Shown here piece after piece: positions 19,601-27,033 of a DNA stretch of 64,000 nt. How positions within the stretch are numbered: position 1 is the first letter of the stretch; each line of letters begins with the position of its first letter. A program made the translations under genes and the position numbers. The notes under the pieces are model-generated. The model did not search any database and was not told the DNA's origin. It saw only the letters and a list, made by a program, of their open reading frames with translations. The DNA comes from Brevundimonas sp. UBA4553 (GTDB taxonomy: Bacteria > Pseudomonadota > Alphaproteobacteria > Caulobacterales > Caulobacteraceae). The DNA is taken from NCBI RefSeq assembly GCF_002387245.1, contig NZ_DGLD01000014.1:1-64000 (forward strand), in the 5' to 3' direction.

Positions 19601-20427
19601 TCGTTTCGAGGCGCCCGATCACGGATCCACTGTGAAAGCACCCATTTCCGTCCGGAAGTAGGAGGCAGGCCGGCATGCACCGTGTGACGATCCACCTGTC
19701 CATTTGGCAGGACGTTGGACCACATAAGCGCTTCGCCCTTCCGCCCGCGGTGGCGAAGGTCCGGCGTCGCGAAAGCGGTCTCGCCCCCTTCAAAGTCGTT
19801 ATTCAGGTAGATGAGGCAGGTGACGATGCGCTGGCCGCGCTGGCGTAGATCCGTTGCGAACCCGGGGATGGCGGGGTCGAGAAAATCGACATGCCAATCA
19901 AAGGATTGCCCGATCTCATAGGTTAGGACCTGGGTGTGTTCAAACCCCACGACCGGCACGCCGCTGGCTTGCGAGATACGCCTTCGCGCCAAGCCTACGA
20001 TCATATCTGCGTCAGGGCCGACGAATTTACCTGAGCTGTTCGTTCGGCCGCTGTCGGCGCGACCCGTGCCGGTCGTTTCATCATAGACCTGCGCTGGACG
20101 AACTAGCTTTTCAGCGCGTTCCACGAGCCATTGGCACATTGCTGGCGGTAGCAAATCGGTCAGGACGAGTATGACGGGCGCACCGCAAAGAGGACGCGGT
20201 TCAGGCGTCTGAGGCCAAAGATGTTGATCGGTCCATTGGTCAAGAAGCGCCATCTGGGTGGCTGCATCCCGATGCCCCATGGCGACGGCTTTTCCCAGCC
20301 AGCCCATTCCAGCCCGCCATGATTCAGCATCGCCGTGGCTCACGACTAGATCGACGGCGCGCTGATAAGCGGTGGCTGCGTCGATTCCGGTCGGGTTGTT
20401 CGGCGGGATCGAAGTGGACGACATCAT
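19597..20427 (-). CDS. 2-oxoglutarate/Fe(II)-dependent prolyl 4-hydroxylase-like dioxygenase
   Basis: 276-residue protein. The C-terminal half is a 2OG-Fe(II) dioxygenase of the prolyl 4-hydroxylase type: the iron ligands HxD in SFDWHVDFL and the distal His in VDRHTVHAGLP, with a downstream Arg-Lys (GRKW) for 2OG. The first 75 residues look like one helical Sel1-like repeat (AAGMGWLGKAVAMGHRDAATQMALL-type pattern). It lies 33 bases behind the AST operon on the same strand but has a less GC-rich flavour than its neighbours. Target protein or peptide unknown. It is distinct from the free-proline hydroxylases. Confidence 0.87.
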   Translation of the reverse strand: MMSSTSIPPNNPTGIDAATAYQRAVDLVVSHGDAESWRAGMGWLGKAVAMGHRDAATQMALLDQWTDQHLWPQTPEPRPLCGAPVILVLTDLLPPAMCQWLVERAEKLVRPAQVYDETTGTGRADSGRTNSSGKFVGPDADMIVGLARRRISQASGVPVVGFEHTQVLTYEIGQSFDWHVDFLDPAIPGFATDLRQRGQRIVTCLIYLNNDFEGGETAFATPDLRHRGRKGEALMWSNVLPNGQVDRHTVHAGLPPTSGRKWVLSQWIRDRAPRND

Positions 20428-20460
20428 GCGTTCAGTGTGTGTTGATCTCGAGTGTTCCCG

Positions 20461-21804
20461 TCAAGCCAAGGCCCGTTGGAACGGATAGAAGCCGTCCCCT
20501 AGCCCCAGGATCCCCGTCAATTCATCCAAGGCGCCGCGCGTTTCGTCGAGCAGGGCTGGGTCGGCGAGGTCGCTAGCGGTCAGGCTGTCGCGATACCAGC
20601 GCGCGGCCCAGATGCTGAGGGTGCCGTGGAGTTCGTCGGTCAGGCGCATCGACGGGTTGGTAGCGGCCAGTTCGTCGTCGGTCAGAACGACGCGCAGACG
20701 CAGACAGGCCGGACCGCCGCCGTTGCGCATGGACTGGCGCACATCGACATATTCGACCCGGCCGATGGGACCATTGGAGGCGGCGAGACGTTCGGCGACC
20801 GCGTGGCTGCGGGCGTTGTCGCGGGTCTCGGTGGGGCAGATCAGGGTCAGACGATCCTCGCCCGGGATCTGGATCAGCATGGAGTTGAACAGATAGGAGC
20901 TGATCGCGTCGGCCAGCGGCAGGTCGGCGGCGGAAACCTCGACGAACTTCGGCTCGAACAGGCCGTCGGCGGCGCGGCGGATGGCGGCCTTGGTCGCGTC
21001 GGTGTCCTCGAACGCCAACTCGTGGAAGAAGAGGGTGTCCAGGGCGCCGACGCAGACCACGTCATTGTGGAAGGTGCCGCCGTCGATGGCCGCGCGCGAC
21101 TGCTGGGCCAGAACCGGGCGACCGGCTTCGTGGCGACGGACGATGGCTTCGGAGGCCTCGCGTGTCTGGCGGGCGGGGAAGCGGCCGTCCCAGGGCTCGA
21201 AGGCTTCGCGGCCCCAGACCAGAAGATTGACCCCGCGCGCGCCATGCTCGGCGCACAGGCGGACGTGGTTGGCGGCGCCCTCGTCGGCCAGATGGGCGAC
21301 GGCGGGCAGGGCGTCATGGACCGCGAACCGGCGGGCGTCAGGGAAGAGGGCGTCCAGCGCCCGCTTCGTCTGGGCGTGCTCCAGCGAGCGGTGCAGGTTG
21401 GTGTGCAGGTTGGCGGGGGTGAAGTGGACCCGGCCGTCGGCGGCGTCGGCGCTGGGCGTCACGGTCGCTGCGTTGGCGGCCCACATCGGCGAGGCCGAAC
21501 AGGCGGCGGCGGCGAAGGCGGGCGCGTCACGCCAGGCCTTGGCCAGCACGGTCTTGTCCGAGCCGGTGAAGCCGAGGCGGCGCAGGAAGGGGATGTCGGG
21601 CCGTTCGTGCGGGGGCAGGACGAACTGAGGCAGGCCCAGGTCCGCCAGCCGCTTCATCTTGTCGAGGCCCTGCAAGACCGCCGAGCGCGGATTCGACGCC
21701 TCGCCCTTGTTCAGGCTGGAGGCGAGGTTGCCCGGCGACAGGCCCGCATAGGAATGGGTCGGCCCGATGAGGCCGTCTGCGTTGGCTTCGATAGCGGAAA
21801 TCAT
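20461..21804 (-). CDS. astB: N-succinylarginine dihydrolase
   Basis: 447-residue enzyme, second step of the arginine succinyltransferase (AST) pathway: succinylarginine to succinylornithine plus ammonia and CO2. It begins ANADGLIGPTHSYAGLSPGN, the family start, and contains FHNDVVCVG and GGGPACLRLRV, which hold the catalytic His and Cys region. Length is as in E. coli AstB. It overlaps the astD stop by ATGA, so the two are translationally coupled. It is the last AST gene of the leftward operon. Confidence 0.97.
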   Translation of the reverse strand: MISAIEANADGLIGPTHSYAGLSPGNLASSLNKGEASNPRSAVLQGLDKMKRLADLGLPQFVLPPHERPDIPFLRRLGFTGSDKTVLAKAWRDAPAFAAAACSASPMWAANAATVTPSADAADGRVHFTPANLHTNLHRSLEHAQTKRALDALFPDARRFAVHDALPAVAHLADEGAANHVRLCAEHGARGVNLLVWGREAFEPWDGRFPARQTREASEAIVRRHEAGRPVLAQQSRAAIDGGTFHNDVVCVGALDTLFFHELAFEDTDATKAAIRRAADGLFEPKFVEVSAADLPLADAISSYLFNSMLIQIPGEDRLTLICPTETRDNARSHAVAERLAASNGPIGRVEYVDVRQSMRNGGGPACLRLRVVLTDDELAATNPSMRLTDELHGTLSIWAARWYRDSLTASDLADPALLDETRGALDELTGILGLGDGFYPFQRALA

Positions 21805-23219
21805 CCCCGCAAGCCCTTGATCTCGCTTTCGATGTTCTTAACCGCGCCGGCCTCGAAACTGGCGACGGGGTAGGCGCAGTAGTCGGCGGCGTAGTAGGCG
21901 CTGGGGCGGTGGTTGCCGCTGGCGCCGAGGCCGCCGAAGGGCATGTCGCCCGCTGCGCCCGTGGTCGGGCGGTTGAAGTTCACCACACCCGCGCGAATGC
22001 GGTTGATGAAGCGGTCCCAGTTCTTCGCATCGTCCGAAATCAGACCGGCGGACAGGCCGTACTTGGTGGCGTTGGCGGCGGCGATGGCGGCGTCGAAGGT
22101 GGGGACGCGAATGACCTGGAGGAAGGGGGCGAACATTTCTTCGTCCTCGACAGCGACCCCGGTGACGTCGATGATGGCGGGCTTCACGAAGGCGCCGGGC
22201 AGGTTGTCGACTGGGCCGGAGGCGCGGATCACGCGCGCGCCCGCGTCGATGCGCTGTTGCAGGGCGGCCAGCGCGTTGCTGGCGGCCTTTTCCGAGATCA
22301 ACGGTCCGGCATAGGGTTCGGGATCGCTGTCCCAGGGGGCGAAGTTCAGGCGGTCGGACATGGCGGCCACGGCTTCGACGATGGCGTCGCCCGCCGCGCC
22401 TTCCGGCAGGATCAGGCGGCGCGCGCAGGAGCAGCGCTGGCCGGTGGTGACGAAGGCGGACTGGACCACGATGCCTGCGACGGCCTCGGCGTCGGCGGCG
22501 TCCCAGACGACCAGAGGGTTATTGCCGCCCAACTCCAGCGCCAGGATGATGTGGGGATCGTCAGCGAACTTGCGCCGGAAGTGCGCGCCCGCCGCGCCCG
22601 AGCCAGTGAACATCAGGGCGTCGATGGGTTGGTCCAGCAGGGCGGCGCCGGTGTCGCGTCCGCCCTGGACCATGTTGAACACGCCCTTGGGCAGGTCGGC
22701 GGCGTCCAGGCATTCGGCCATCAACTGACCGGTCAGGGGCGTTTCCTCGGACGGCTTGAACACGACGGTGTCGCCCGCCAGCAGGGCCGGGACGATATGG
22801 CCGTTGGGCAGGTGGCCGGGGAAGTTGAACGGGCCGAGCACCGCCGAGACGCCGTGCGGGCGGTGACGCAGGACGGCGCGCCCGAAGGCGGTGTCGGCGG
22901 TGCGCTCGCCGGTGCGCTCGTCATAGGCGCGGATGGAGATGTCGACCTTGCCCGCCATCGAGGCCAGTTCGGTTTTCGTCTCCCAAAGGGCCTTACCGGT
23001 CTCGCGGCTGATGGCCTCGGCCATTTCGGGGGCGCGGTCTTTCAGGACGGCCTGATAGCGTTTCACCGCATCGATGCGCTCCTGACGCGGGCGGTCGGCC
23101 CAGTCGGGGAAGGCGGCGCGGGCGGCCTCGACGGCGGCCCCGACCTGTTCCGTGGTGGCGGCTTCGCCTTCCCAGACGGTTTCGCCGGTGGCGGGGTTGG
23201 TGGAGGCGAAGCGGGTCAT
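21801..23219 (-). CDS. astD: succinylglutamate-semialdehyde dehydrogenase
   Basis: 472-residue NAD-dependent aldehyde dehydrogenase, fourth step of the AST pathway, oxidising succinylglutamate semialdehyde to succinylglutamate. Conserved segments: ASTNPATGETVWEGEA at the start, NFPGHLPNGHIVPALLAGDTVVFKPSEETPL, the coenzyme Gly-loop FTGSGAAGAHF, LELGGNNPLVVW with the general-base Glu, and GQRCSCARRL with the catalytic Cys. The start ATG at 23219 is 14 bases after the astA stop. A longer open frame upstream is a shadow of astA. Family length fits. Confidence 0.97.
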   Translation of the reverse strand: MTRFASTNPATGETVWEGEAATTEQVGAAVEAARAAFPDWADRPRQERIDAVKRYQAVLKDRAPEMAEAISRETGKALWETKTELASMAGKVDISIRAYDERTGERTADTAFGRAVLRHRPHGVSAVLGPFNFPGHLPNGHIVPALLAGDTVVFKPSEETPLTGQLMAECLDAADLPKGVFNMVQGGRDTGAALLDQPIDALMFTGSGAAGAHFRRKFADDPHIILALELGGNNPLVVWDAADAEAVAGIVVQSAFVTTGQRCSCARRLILPEGAAGDAIVEAVAAMSDRLNFAPWDSDPEPYAGPLISEKAASNALAALQQRIDAGARVIRASGPVDNLPGAFVKPAIIDVTGVAVEDEEMFAPFLQVIRVPTFDAAIAAANATKYGLSAGLISDDAKNWDRFINRIRAGVVNFNRPTTGAAGDMPFGGLGASGNHRPSAYYAADYCAYPVASFEAGAVKNIESEIKGLRG

Positions 23220-23233
23220 GGCGGCTACTCGGT

Positions 23234-24241
23234 TCAGGATTTCACGCGGACGACAGCGCCGTCCTTGATCTTCAGGGCGGCGGCGACGTCGGGCGTCATG
23301 CGAGCCAGGTCGCCGTCGATCAGGACGCGGGCGCGGACGGCGCGGAAGGCCGAGACGCTGTCGGTCGAGACGAGGGAGGGCAGTTCGACCTCGACCTCCT
23401 TCTCGATGCGGGCGGTCAGGACACGGGCGTCGCGGACGGTGCGGATGTTGTCGCGGCCGCATGCCACGGTGGGGCCGGCGTCGAAGATGTCGACCAGGCC
23501 GTTCGGGCGGAAGCCTTCGCTTTCCAGCAGGGCCATGGCGGGTACGCCTTGGGGGTGAACCTTGCCGATCACGGCGCGGGCCGGTTCGGGCAGCAGGTCG
23601 ATGTAGATCGGGTGGCGCGGGGCCAGGTCGAGGATGAACTGCTTGTCGGTCGAGCCGCTCATGCGGTCGGCGTCGTCGAAGTCCATCGGGAAGAACTTGT
23701 GCGCCACATGGTCCCAGAAGGGGCAGTAGCCGTCTGGGGTGAAGACGCCGCGCAGTTCGGCCAGGACGTTGTCGGAGAAGAGTTCCGGCTGGGCGCCAAT
23801 GAGCATGTAACGCGACTGGCTGAGCAGGCGCCCGGCGCCGCCCTTGCGGCGGTCGGCCTTGAGGAAGAGCGAGCCGACCTCGGTCCAGCCGGTGCACTCG
23901 TTGACCAGAACCAGGGTCTGATGGTTCAGCTTCATGCCCAGCGAGGGCGACTGCACCGTGTTGTTGACCACGCGGAAGCTGAAGAAGGGCCGCTTCAGCC
24001 CGACCGTCGCCTTGACCGAGCCGATGCCGTCGATGTCGCCCGTGTCGCCGTCCTCCAGCATCAGGGTATACCAGGCTTCCTGCGGCGGGACGCGGCCCTC
24101 GAAGCTGGCCTGACTTAGTTCCAGACGTTCGCTCAGGACGTCGGCGTCTTCGGGCAGGCTGGTGAAGCCGGGGCCGGACAGGATGGCCAGTTCAAGCAGG
24201 TGATGAAGGTCGGCGGGACCGGCGGGGCGAACAACGAGCAT
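23234..24241 (-). CDS. astA: arginine N-succinyltransferase
   Basis: 335-residue first enzyme of the AST pathway, transferring succinyl from succinyl-CoA to arginine. Typical features: RPAGPADLHHLLELAILSGPGFTSLP at the start, NECTGWTEVGSLFLKADRRKGGAGRLLSQSRYML in the GNAT-like core, and FFPMDFDDADRMSG. One polypeptide only; some bacteria use two subunits, AruF and AruG, which are not seen here. It follows the M20 hydrolase with four bases between the genes, so it belongs to the same transcript. Confidence 0.96.
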   Translation of the reverse strand: MLVVRPAGPADLHHLLELAILSGPGFTSLPEDADVLSERLELSQASFEGRVPPQEAWYTLMLEDGDTGDIDGIGSVKATVGLKRPFFSFRVVNNTVQSPSLGMKLNHQTLVLVNECTGWTEVGSLFLKADRRKGGAGRLLSQSRYMLIGAQPELFSDNVLAELRGVFTPDGYCPFWDHVAHKFFPMDFDDADRMSGSTDKQFILDLAPRHPIYIDLLPEPARAVIGKVHPQGVPAMALLESEGFRPNGLVDIFDAGPTVACGRDNIRTVRDARVLTARIEKEVEVELPSLVSTDSVSAFRAVRARVLIDGDLARMTPDVAAALKIKDGAVVRVKS

Positions 24242-24245
24242 GCGG

Positions 24246-25496
24246 TTACAGGGTCTCCAGTCGGAGCTGTTTCAGTTTCAATGCATCAATCTCGCCAGAG
24301 GCGATCTTGCACAGGATCAGGGCGGACAGTTGCGCGCGTTCGACGAAGCTGGCGGGCCAGGCGAACTCCTGATCCGAATGGATTTCGCCGCCGACGACGC
24401 CGAGGGTGTCGACATTGGGCAGACCCGCAGCGTGCAGATTGTTGCCCTCGCACACGCCGCCCGAGGGCTTCCAGGCGATGGTCTGGCCCAGCAATGCGCC
24501 CGCGTCACGCACGGCGTGGAACAGGGCGGTCTGCGACGCGTCCATCGGCTTGGGCGCGCGGGTCATGCCGCCGTGCAGATCCAGCGTCAGGCCGGGGAAG
24601 GGGGGCTCGGCGGCGATGGCGCGCACGGTCTGGTCGATCCAGGCGGCGCTCTGGGCGTCCGGCACGCGGACGTTGAAGCGAACGACCGCATTGTCGGCTA
24701 CGACGTTCAGCGGACCGCCGCCGGCGATCCTGGCCACGTTGACGGTGACGCCCTCGCGCTGGCCGTTCAGAGCGTGCAGACGGGCGGCGATGATGGCGGC
24801 GCCCGCGACGGCGTTGGCGCCCTCGTGGAAGGCGCGGCCCGCGTGGGCGGCCTTGCCGGTGACGATCAGGTGGAAGTTGCCGCTGCCCTTGCGCTCGCCC
24901 GCCAGGGTCCCGTCGGACAGGGCGGGTTCATAGGTCAGGCCGACATGGCCCCGCGCGCCGAGTTCGGCCAGCACGGGCGCCGAGGCGGGCGAGCCGATCT
25001 CTTCGTCGGGGGAAAGCAGCACGGTCCAGCCCACGCGGGCCTTGTCCGGGTGAGTCTCGAAGGCTCTCAGCGCGGCCAGCATGACGCTGATCCCGCCCTT
25101 CATGTCGGCCACGCCAGGGCCGTTCAGGGCACCATCGGGGCGGGTGACGACCGTCTGGAAGGCGCTGTCGGCGGGGAAAACCGTGTCGTAGTGGCCGGTC
25201 AGGACCACCTGGATCGGGGCCTCGGGCCGGGCGGTGATGGTCAGGCAGTCGGCGTAGGTTTCAGGGATCACAGCGCCGCTGTCGGACACGGTGGTCGAGG
25301 CCCTGGTGGGCACGCGCACGACGGTGGCGGGCAGGCGCCGCGCCTCGGCCTCCAGCACGTCCAGCATCCGCGCCAGACCGGCGGCGTTGCGGCTGCCGGA
25401 GTTGATGTTGGCCCAGTCGATGGTCCGCGCGACGATCGCGTCGCCCTGGGCCGCGACGTGGTCGAGAACGGCCTGGTCGTGAGGTTCGATCCGCAT
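24246..25496 (-). CDS. M20-family metallohydrolase in the AST operon
   Basis: 416-residue zinc hydrolase of peptidase family M20, carboxypeptidase G2 branch. Metal ligands: GHYDTVF (His and Asp), GVADMKGG (bridging Asp) and SPDEEIGS (catalytic Glu plus ligand Glu), all present. It is the first gene of the leftward AST operon, four bases before astA. The usual last AST enzyme, AstE, is an M14-type desuccinylase and is not in the window. Carboxypeptidase G2-like enzymes act on N-acyl-glutamates, so this one could cleave succinylglutamate; that is inference. astC is also absent here. Confidence 0.85.
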   Translation of the reverse strand: MRIEPHDQAVLDHVAAQGDAIVARTIDWANINSGSRNAAGLARMLDVLEAEARRLPATVVRVPTRASTTVSDSGAVIPETYADCLTITARPEAPIQVVLTGHYDTVFPADSAFQTVVTRPDGALNGPGVADMKGGISVMLAALRAFETHPDKARVGWTVLLSPDEEIGSPASAPVLAELGARGHVGLTYEPALSDGTLAGERKGSGNFHLIVTGKAAHAGRAFHEGANAVAGAAIIAARLHALNGQREGVTVNVARIAGGGPLNVVADNAVVRFNVRVPDAQSAAWIDQTVRAIAAEPPFPGLTLDLHGGMTRAPKPMDASQTALFHAVRDAGALLGQTIAWKPSGGVCEGNNLHAAGLPNVDTLGVVGGEIHSDQEFAWPASFVERAQLSALILCKIASGEIDALKLKQLRLETL

Positions 25497-25621
25497 GGAG
25501 GCGACCCTAGACGGGGCCGGGGCAAAGGTGAAGGCGAGGCGGTTTCTCGCTCAAGGCCTTGGGAAAGGTCGTCCGGTCGGGCTAGCTTTGCCTTCAGACT
25601 GATGATTCAGGAAAAGTCCCT

Positions 25622-26134
25622 TTGCTCAGACGCTTGAACCCTTTCGCACGAATCGAATCCCGTCCCATGGCGACCCGCTTCGCAAGATGCAGCGCCTGGG
25701 CCTTTCTGCTCGGCTCCATCATGCAGCTCGGATACGCCGGTGCGATCTGGCTCCATTTCGATCATGTCTATGCAGTGATGCTGGAGAGCGCAGCCACTCG
25801 CGATGCAGCACCGGTCCCCTACGAGCAAACCCGCAATCTCATCGTGGTCTCAACGGTTGTAGTCGCCGGAATCTATATGGCGCTGGCTGCCATTCAGTGG
25901 CGCTGGCCGAACCGCGTGTTCAGCGTTCTGGGGTTGGCTTCCACCGGCTACTATTTTTCCTCGGCGGCCGTATCTCTGGCTCTCGGCGTCGCCGGCAGCA
26001 TCTACTATCCGATGTGGGTGGCCAGCATCGGTTATATGTTGCTGCTGGTTGAGTTGCCCCTGCATATCGCCGGCTTGCGCGGCGCGGCGGCGAGGGCGCG
26101 GTTTGCCAAAGCGCCGGTTGTTTCCAAGAGATAA
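25622..26134 (+). CDS. small integral membrane protein, paralogue of its neighbour
   Basis: 170 residues with about four membrane helices. A TTG start at 25622 gives the N terminus LRRLNPFARIESRPMATR, which aligns with the LWLRAANPFAPPRGM of the next gene product, so TTG is preferred over ATG 25667 that would remove this part. The two proteins are of similar length and share helix layout, hence paralogues. I do not recognise a named family. It is followed 23 bases later by its paralogue and then by arsC, apparently one operon. Confidence 0.7.
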   Translation: MLRRLNPFARIESRPMATRFARCSAWAFLLGSIMQLGYAGAIWLHFDHVYAVMLESAATRDAAPVPYEQTRNLIVVSTVVVAGIYMALAAIQWRWPNRVFSVLGLASTGYYFSSAAVSLALGVAGSIYYPMWVASIGYMLLLVELPLHIAGLRGAAARARFAKAPVVSKR

Positions 26135-26157
26135 GACTTTCCAGCCGGGACGCGACG

Positions 26158-26688
26158 ATGAATCAAACGGTGAACCTGTGGCTGCGCGCAGCCAACCCCT
26201 TTGCGCCGCCGCGCGGCATGGCGGAGGCGCAGAGAGCGGCCAAGGTCGGGGCTTTGGCCTTGGTGATAGGCGCCGTGCAGGGTCTGGCGACCGTGCCGCT
26301 GATGCCTGGCCGCATGACCCTGGTCAACGACATGATGGCGCAGGGAGCGGATATTCCAGCCGAAAGCCAGGCTTTCACCGAGGCACTGGTCATGGCGATG
26401 ACGCCCATGATGATGATCGGCGTCGTGGCGTTTTCGTTCCTCTATCTGGTTCTCGCGGTGGTGCAGTGGCGCAAGATGACTTGGGTGATCCCGGTCACCA
26501 TGCTCGCCATCCTGGGATATAGCCTGCTCAGCGCCGTTAGCGGGTTTCTGATGCTCGGCGGCGGGGCGGCAAGGTTGTATACCGGTGTCACGATCGTCCA
26601 GTGGATCATCATGCTGGCGACAGTCTTTGTGTATGTGGCCGCCTTCCGGGGCGGGCGCATGCTGGATCGGCTGAAACGGAGCGCCTGA
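26158..26688 (+). CDS. small integral membrane protein, paralogue of its neighbour
   Basis: 176 residues, about four membrane helices, with a short N-terminal NPFA motif shared with the preceding protein. Methionine-rich stretches (MAMTPMMMIGVV) occur in the second helix. No catalytic motif is visible. The stop is directly followed by the arsC ATG without a gap. Function unknown. Confidence 0.75.
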   Translation: MNQTVNLWLRAANPFAPPRGMAEAQRAAKVGALALVIGAVQGLATVPLMPGRMTLVNDMMAQGADIPAESQAFTEALVMAMTPMMMIGVVAFSFLYLVLAVVQWRKMTWVIPVTMLAILGYSLLSAVSGFLMLGGGAARLYTGVTIVQWIIMLATVFVYVAAFRGGRMLDRLKRSA

Positions 26689-27030
26689 ATGACCGTCACC
26701 CTCTTTCACAATCCGAAATGCTCGACCTCGCGCAAGGCGCTGGAGCTGCTGCAGGAGAAGGGCGTTCAGCCGACGGTGGTCGAGTATCTGAAGACCGGCT
26801 GGGACGCGGCGACGCTGGACCGCCTGGCTGGCGAGACCGGCCTTGGCCTGTCGGGTCTGTTGCGCAAGCGAGAGGCGAAGACGGCGGAACTGCTGGCAAG
26901 CGGCGCATCCGAAGAGACGATCCGCGCCGCCATGATCGCCGACCCGGTGCTGGTCGAGCGTCCCATCGTGCAGACGCCGAAAGGTGCCCGGATCGGACGG
27001 CCGGTCGAGAACATTCTGCACATCCTCTAG
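26689..27030 (+). CDS. arsC: ArsC-family arsenate reductase (glutaredoxin-dependent type)
   Basis: 113-residue ArsC/Spx-fold protein. The single active-site cysteine is in NPKCSTSRKALELL (Cys11), and the C-terminal VERPIVQTPKGARIGRPVENI holds the conserved Arg residues that bind arsenate in ArsC. Length and motifs fit glutaredoxin-coupled arsenate reductase, though paralogues of this fold exist with other roles (YffB-like). No arsR, arsB or acr3 gene is next to it, so an arsenic role is not secured by context. It directly abuts the preceding membrane protein gene. Confidence 0.85.
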   Translation: MTVTLFHNPKCSTSRKALELLQEKGVQPTVVEYLKTGWDAATLDRLAGETGLGLSGLLRKREAKTAELLASGASEETIRAAMIADPVLVERPIVQTPKGARIGRPVENILHIL

Positions 27031-27033
27031 CGC

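Noticed and set aside
21801..23897. A long minus-strand frame that would extend astD by 226 residues
   Set aside because: The upstream part is in the wrong frame for astA and is Arg/Pro-rich; the real astD start at 23219 matches the family N terminus.
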